Shown here: positions 20,501 to 23,464 of the stretch, piece after piece
Layout of the letters: every line of letters begins with the position of its first letter
Numbering within the stretch: position 1 is the first letter of the stretch
Origin: Bigelowiella natans CCMP2755
Lineage: Eukaryota > Cercozoa > Chlorarachniophyceae
NCBI GenBank assembly: GCA_000320545.1
Contig: ADNK01003335.1
Coordinates: forward strand, 1 to 23,464
Direction of reading: 5' to 3'
Length of the DNA stretch: 23,464 nt
The notes under the pieces: model-generated
Database searches by the model: none
Seen by the model: only the letters and a program-made list of their open reading frames with translations
What the model was told of the DNA's origin: nothing
Position numbers and translations under genes: made by a program

Positions 20501-20697
20501 ATTCGAAATGATGATATAACTGTCTTCTTCCCTAACAAATACTACTATTTTAATTCATATTTCCTTCTCCTTGCCCTCCACACTCATGTGGTAGCAAAAA
20601 TGGTTAGACATTAGTAACATGCTTAAAAATATGTGATGTCAGTCATTATTATACCTTACAAATCGAAGGAGTGTTGACCAACATATGGCTGCGACAT
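17187..20697 (-). CDS. Probable four-pass membrane protein (transition-zone tetraspan-like)
   Basis: Ten exons on the minus strand join in frame to about 245 residues: 20697-20660, 20406-20372, 19987-19908, 19704-19652, 19552-19514, 19199-19133, 18989-18939, 18654-18554, 17946-17903 and 17416-17187. Starts MSQPYVGQHSFDF; a basic segment MARKKGKHRRKG lies at about 31-42. Hydrophobic segments follow: WWVLYASFGCDLIWSMF (about 59-75), IVILALISGLFSLVFSVGGI (about 89-108), a Val/Ala stretch [17 protein letters not shown] encoded by a GTA microsatellite (about 142-158), and EVILLGLAVIFVVEVF (about 182-197). An IDFEKRL motif follows TM2. Length, topology and loop pattern recall TMEM237 or TMEM216-class ciliary proteins, but no signature settles it. 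Splice sites at 20660, 19652 and 19133 are excellent; exons 5, 7 and 8 are weaker. CAG|GTAGCA at 17331/17330 may be a further donor; the ORF runs on to 17187. Confidence 0.42.
17497..17532. repeat. (GA)n microsatellite
   Basis: About 36 nt of GA alternation inside the intron between the last two exons of the minus-strand membrane-protein model. Confidence 0.95.
17590..17697. repeat. 57-bp tandem duplication
   Basis: TTGTATCCAGAAACAGTAGG and the following bases recur at 17591 and 17648 with a 57-bp period and few changes. The plus strand is open through both copies (repeat residues LYPETVGNLKD), but it lies in a predicted minus-strand intron and has no other coding support. Confidence 0.85.
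18054..18124. repeat. (TG)n-(GA)n compound microsatellite
   Basis: GT alternation of about 26 nt, a CAAA break, then GA alternation of about 40 nt. Intronic. Confidence 0.95.
18561..18597. repeat. (TAC)n tract, predicted to be coding on the minus strand
   Basis: On the minus strand it reads GTA GCA GTA GTA GCA then a GTA run, in frame in exon 18654-18554, giving a Val/Ala helix. It could instead be intronic if the donor GAG|GTAGCA at 18595/18594 is used, but that breaks the frame to the next exon. Confidence 0.6.
18781..18818. repeat. (CAT)n microsatellite
   Basis: A pure ATC/CAT triplet run. Related TCATCA tracts recur at 18885-18920 and 19070-19096. Intronic in the minus-strand membrane-protein model. 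Confidence 0.9.
19200..19344. repeat. (ATG)n, (GT)n and (GA)n microsatellites
   Basis: A GAT-rich stretch (19203-19255) is followed by GT alternation (about 19280-19301) and GA alternation (about 19302-19342). It lies directly 5' (minus strand) of the acceptor at 19200, whose exon begins at 19199. Confidence 0.9.
19568..19760. repeat. (GAT)n and (CA)n microsatellites around a short exon
   Basis: (ATG)n at about 19573-19604 and (CA)n at about 19729-19759 flank the predicted exon 19704-19652. The exon itself is free of repeats. Confidence 0.85.
20470..20501. repeat. (GTA)n microsatellite
   Basis: About 30 nt of pure AGT/GTA triplets in the first intron of the minus-strand membrane-protein model. 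Confidence 0.95.
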
Positions 20698-21050
20698 GAA
20701 ATATGATATAATCCGTAGCAGAACTGCCTCCATTTTGAGCATTCTAAAAAGGTGTCGTGGTATTCGTTGGTATGTGTGTGTGCGTGTGTGTGTGTGTGTG
20801 TGTGAATAAGAGGGGGGAGGGAGAGTTGAGAGAGAGAGAGAGAGAGGAAGAGAGGAGAGAGGAAGAGAGGAGAGAGGGGAGGATGTGATAGAGAACTTAA
20901 TTATTTTTCCCGAATTCGGATGATGATGTAGCGTCTACATCTTGTATGTATTTTGTCCAATGATAACACCTCAATCACAGTATCAGTGAGGATTGTAACG
21001 AATATGTACTGGAAATACCTTCAAAGTCATGAATATATGTGGATTCATAA

Positions 21051-21168
21051 GATGTTGAATGAATATAGGCATGGAGAGAGGGGGAGGGAGAGGAGGGGGG
21101 GGGGAGAAAGATGTTGAAAGAATATAGATATGGAGAGAGGGGAAGGGAGAGGGGAGGGGGGGACAAAG
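21051..21168. repeat. 59-bp tandem duplication, purine rich
   Basis: GATGTTGAA(T/A)GAATATAG followed by a GGAGAGAGGGG purine run occurs at 21051 and 21110, a 59-bp period with some divergence. Confidence 0.8.
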
Positions 21169-21410
21169 AAGACAATTGAACCTCCCTTGCCGTGAAACAG
21201 CAGTTTCGTCTATCATCATATATAGCATCATATAACATTGATGATATAGCTTCTGCCCTCCTCCTTCTCCTCCTTCTCCTCCTTCTCCTCCTCCTCCTCA
21301 TCATCATCATCATCATCAAGAGTGATGATCCATGCATTCATAGCTTGTTTCAATAATCACGCTACCATAATCCAACAAAAACGATGATTGACCAAAACAT
21401 TCCATAAGAA

Positions 21411-21488
21411 TATGTGCTCTGATTTGCGGTTTAAATAACACCACACACACACACACACATATTCTATATGTGCTCTGATTTGTGGTTT

Positions 21489-21529
<41 letters not shown>

Positions 21530-21530
21530 T
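21411..21530. repeat. 56-bp tandem duplication with (CA)n
   Basis: TATGTGCTCTGATTTG(C/T)GG, TTTAAATAACAC and a CA tract recur at 21411 and 21467. The CA tract is longer in the second copy. Confidence 0.85.
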
Positions 21531-21639
21531 CTATATAAATTAATATATATATTGATATTGATATTGATATTATACTATATCTCCTTGGTAGACGTGTTGA
21601 TTCTATTGCCCACAGCTTTTAGACCACGAATTCACTTAC

Positions 21640-22385
21640 TCATAAATAATGCTGCCTCCTTCTCCTCCTCCCCCCCACCATCATACATCACTCCTTCATC
21701 ATCATGATGCTAAAGCGCTAGTTTCTTATCAGGGTACTCTCAACTCGATAAAGAATGGACTCCTCCTCTCCTTCTTCTTACGGCATCATGTTGTGCATTG
21801 TCATTACTATTCATATTATAATATTTAGTTATTTATTTATTTGTTTTATCGTTGTTGTTATTGTTATCATAAGAAAAGCAAAAAGTCACACCTTGTTCTC
21901 CTCCTCAAGGACCTCATCCTCGCCATCCCCACCTGGAAGAGTTGTTCAATAGTAGTAGTGGTAATAATGAGAAAGAGGAGAACAAAATAACATAAAATGT
22001 ACAAAAGAAACATCATTTTTATTTACTTATTTTATTTTTACGATTAACAAGTACGTGGTGGTGGTGGTGATGATGATGATGATGATGATGGATTATGGTT
22101 TTGTAACGTATCAGTAGGAATAATATGTGGTAACTGCTGCCATTGTTTGTACTTTAAAATATTTGCCAAAAATCCTCCTAATCCTAATCCTTTCATAGAT
22201 AATAGCCGTATTCTTCTCAAATAGTTACTACTTGTTTCTTCATCTAAAGGTGGGTTGATATGCTACTACTTGTGGTACTACTCTTGTTATTATCCTCATA
22301 CATTTCTTCTGATAGTACCATACCTTGACGAGAAGAAGTAGTAGTCATCATCATCATATTTGTACGACCTCTGTGCACATGGTAT
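21640..22385 (-). CDS. Partial gene: low-complexity protein with a basic core, unidentified
   Basis: Four minus-strand exons fit in frame: 22385-22324, 22243-22055, 21932-21892 and 21709-21640. Product in order: YHVHRGRTN followed by Met, Thr and Ser runs; then the non-repetitive stretch SSNYLRRIRLLSMKG and LGGFLANILKYKQWQQLP, basic and amphipathic, which looks like a real conserved helix pair; a Ser7-Pro4 run; then acidic GDGEDEVLEEENK and a second acidic exon ending EEEKEAALFM at a good donor (A|GTAAGTG). If the donor C|GTACTT at 22055/22054 is not used, translation ends at TAA 22044. The 5' part above 22385 and the 3' part below 21640 were not resolved. I do not recognise the family. The plus-strand frame at 21755-21952 (hydrophobic, 65 residues) overlaps the acidic exon and is probably its shadow. 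Confidence 0.42.
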
Positions 22386-22393
22386 CTAGAATA

Positions 22394-22397
<4 letters not shown>

Positions 22398-22445
<48 letters not shown>

Positions 22446-22607
22446 ATAAAAGATTATTACTCAAGAAAGAAGATGTCATTTATCATTAGAAATAAAGACG
22501 ACTAATACCCAAAAGGTACTATTGAGATAAAGAAGACAATGATCGCTACTACACTAGTCCAAACTGATTATTAAAACAACCACACACACGGTGTTTGATG
22601 AGGCATA

Positions 22608-22664
<57 letters not shown>
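22398..22664. repeat. Two long (TA)n tracts
   Basis: TA alternation at about 22399-22441 and about 22610-22663. The sequence between them has no recognised exon. Confidence 0.95.
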
Positions 22665-22666
<2 letters not shown>

Positions 22667-23010
22667 GTAAGTCAACAACAGTAGAAGTAGTAGTGTTAAT
22701 ATGATAATGAGGATAATGAGGATGATGATGATGATGATGATGATGATAATGATGATTTCACGCCAGAAAATAATTCATACACAGTCTCTGTGTAAAGGTT
22801 GCAAGAAAAGTAGTAAGAGCACATTTTGCGCAAACACTAACGATGAAAAATCAATAAAGTAAGGGTGCTTCTTTCTCCCTCTGTCTTCTTGCTTACTACT
22901 ACTAATAATAATAATAATAATTATTTATTATCATCTGCTGTGAATATGTTCCTTCTCCTGTTTTCTCTCCTCTCCTTCTCCTCCTATATCACTACTAGTG
23001 GTAGCATAGC

Positions 23011-23044
<34 letters not shown>

Positions 23045-23118
23045 TCACCTGCAGAGGCGCTGTAATAAGAGACACTGAAACCGTAGCAGACTATAACGAG
23101 AAAGATCTACCACCAACA

Positions 23119-23151
<33 letters not shown>

Positions 23152-23291
23152 CAAACACATTATACAACATTGGAATGAATGTTTCCTACTAATTAAATGA
23201 TGTTTGCATTCTTCTTGAATTCTTTCTCCTTCCTCCTCTTCCAATCATTATTTAAGTAGCAAAGAAGTTGGCACTTAGGAAACATACGAGC

Positions 23292-23330
<39 letters not shown>

Positions 23331-23464
23331 TGATAATGATAATGATGATGATGATGTGATAGCGTAATGGTAATAATAGTGATAATATTAGTGTATTCGC
23401 AACAATAACAATAACAACAACAACAACAACAACCCATTCAAAGCATACTAGCCCAGAGCCTACA
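22665..23464. other. Repeat-rich spacer, no confident gene
   Basis: Holds (GAT)n at about 22720-22755, (TAG)n at 23010-23044 and 23125-23152, (GT)n at 23296-23329 and (CAA)n at 23412-23432. A minus-strand segment after CTTTACACAG (about 22780, TVYELFSGVKSS then a Ser run) could be an upstream exon of the gene at 21640-22385, but it does not join in phase. Other open frames are homopolymer artefacts. Confidence 0.5.

Larger units (their letters stand above)
20698..21639. other. Spacer or 3' part of the upstream minus-strand gene, repeat rich
   Basis: Contains (GT)n and (GA)n tracts at 20772-20880 and (CCT/CTT)n plus (CAT)n at 21257-21318. Short minus-strand segments with splice-like borders (for example VDATSSSEFGKNN ending at a TAA near 20899) could be the end of the unidentified gene upstream, but I could not join them with confidence. 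Confidence 0.4.

Noticed and set aside
21051-21526. A CRISPR-like repeat array
   Set aside because: There are only two copies per unit, with microsatellite content and no regular spacers, in eukaryotic sequence.
21755-21952. Plus-strand 65-codon hydrophobic frame that looks like a small membrane protein
   Set aside because: It overlaps a minus-strand acidic exon with matching splice phases, and its complement explains the hydrophobic appearance. Kept only as a shadow, though not excluded.

Overview
This is a eukaryotic nuclear window. All convincing genes are split by short GT-AG introns (about 80-650 nt). The spacers and introns are packed with simple repeats ((TA)n, (CA)n, (GA)n, (TAC)n, (ATG)n, (GAG)n and others), and the proteins carry Ser, Asn, Gln, His, Asp and Val runs encoded by the same repeats. 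The host is likely a unicellular or simple eukaryote that builds a cilium or flagellum at some stage, because a TMEM17-type ciliary transition-zone protein is encoded. An early-diverging flagellated fungus or an amoeboflagellate would fit, but I cannot name the species. The gene models below are hand-built from splice signals, frame compatibility and remembered family patterns.

Layout. 1-1290: microsatellite-rich DNA with one weak 39-codon ORF. 1293-3624 (+): unidentified four-exon gene. 3640-9900: a block of different texture with few microsatellites and many CTAG/AGCT words. It holds a possible extra terminal exon (6374-6483), a well-supported RNase MRP RNA gene (about 6530-6882, +), and a roughly 1.45-kb inverted repeat (about 7252-8711) that is not evidently coding. 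9926-12632 (-): six-exon Cdc25-type phosphatase gene. 12851-13447 (-): possible small zinc-binding protein gene. 13711-15716 (+): seven-exon TMEM17-like gene, divergent from the two minus-strand genes. 15717-17186: spacer with another CTAG-rich island and a compound microsatellite. 17187-20697 (-): ten-exon gene for a probable four-pass membrane protein. About 21640-22385 (-): part of an unidentified acidic, low-complexity protein gene. The rest is repeat-rich spacer.

Functional themes. Cdc25 activates CDK at mitotic entry. RNase MRP processes pre-rRNA and, in yeast, turns over cyclin mRNA. TMEM17 belongs to the MKS/B9 module of the ciliary gate. I do not claim these form one pathway. The main points of interest are the unannotated MRP RNA, the giant palindrome with nested hairpins, repeated short tandem duplications at exon-intron borders, and microsatellites that supply both splice-site context and coding sequence, including an apparent poly-valine membrane helix.
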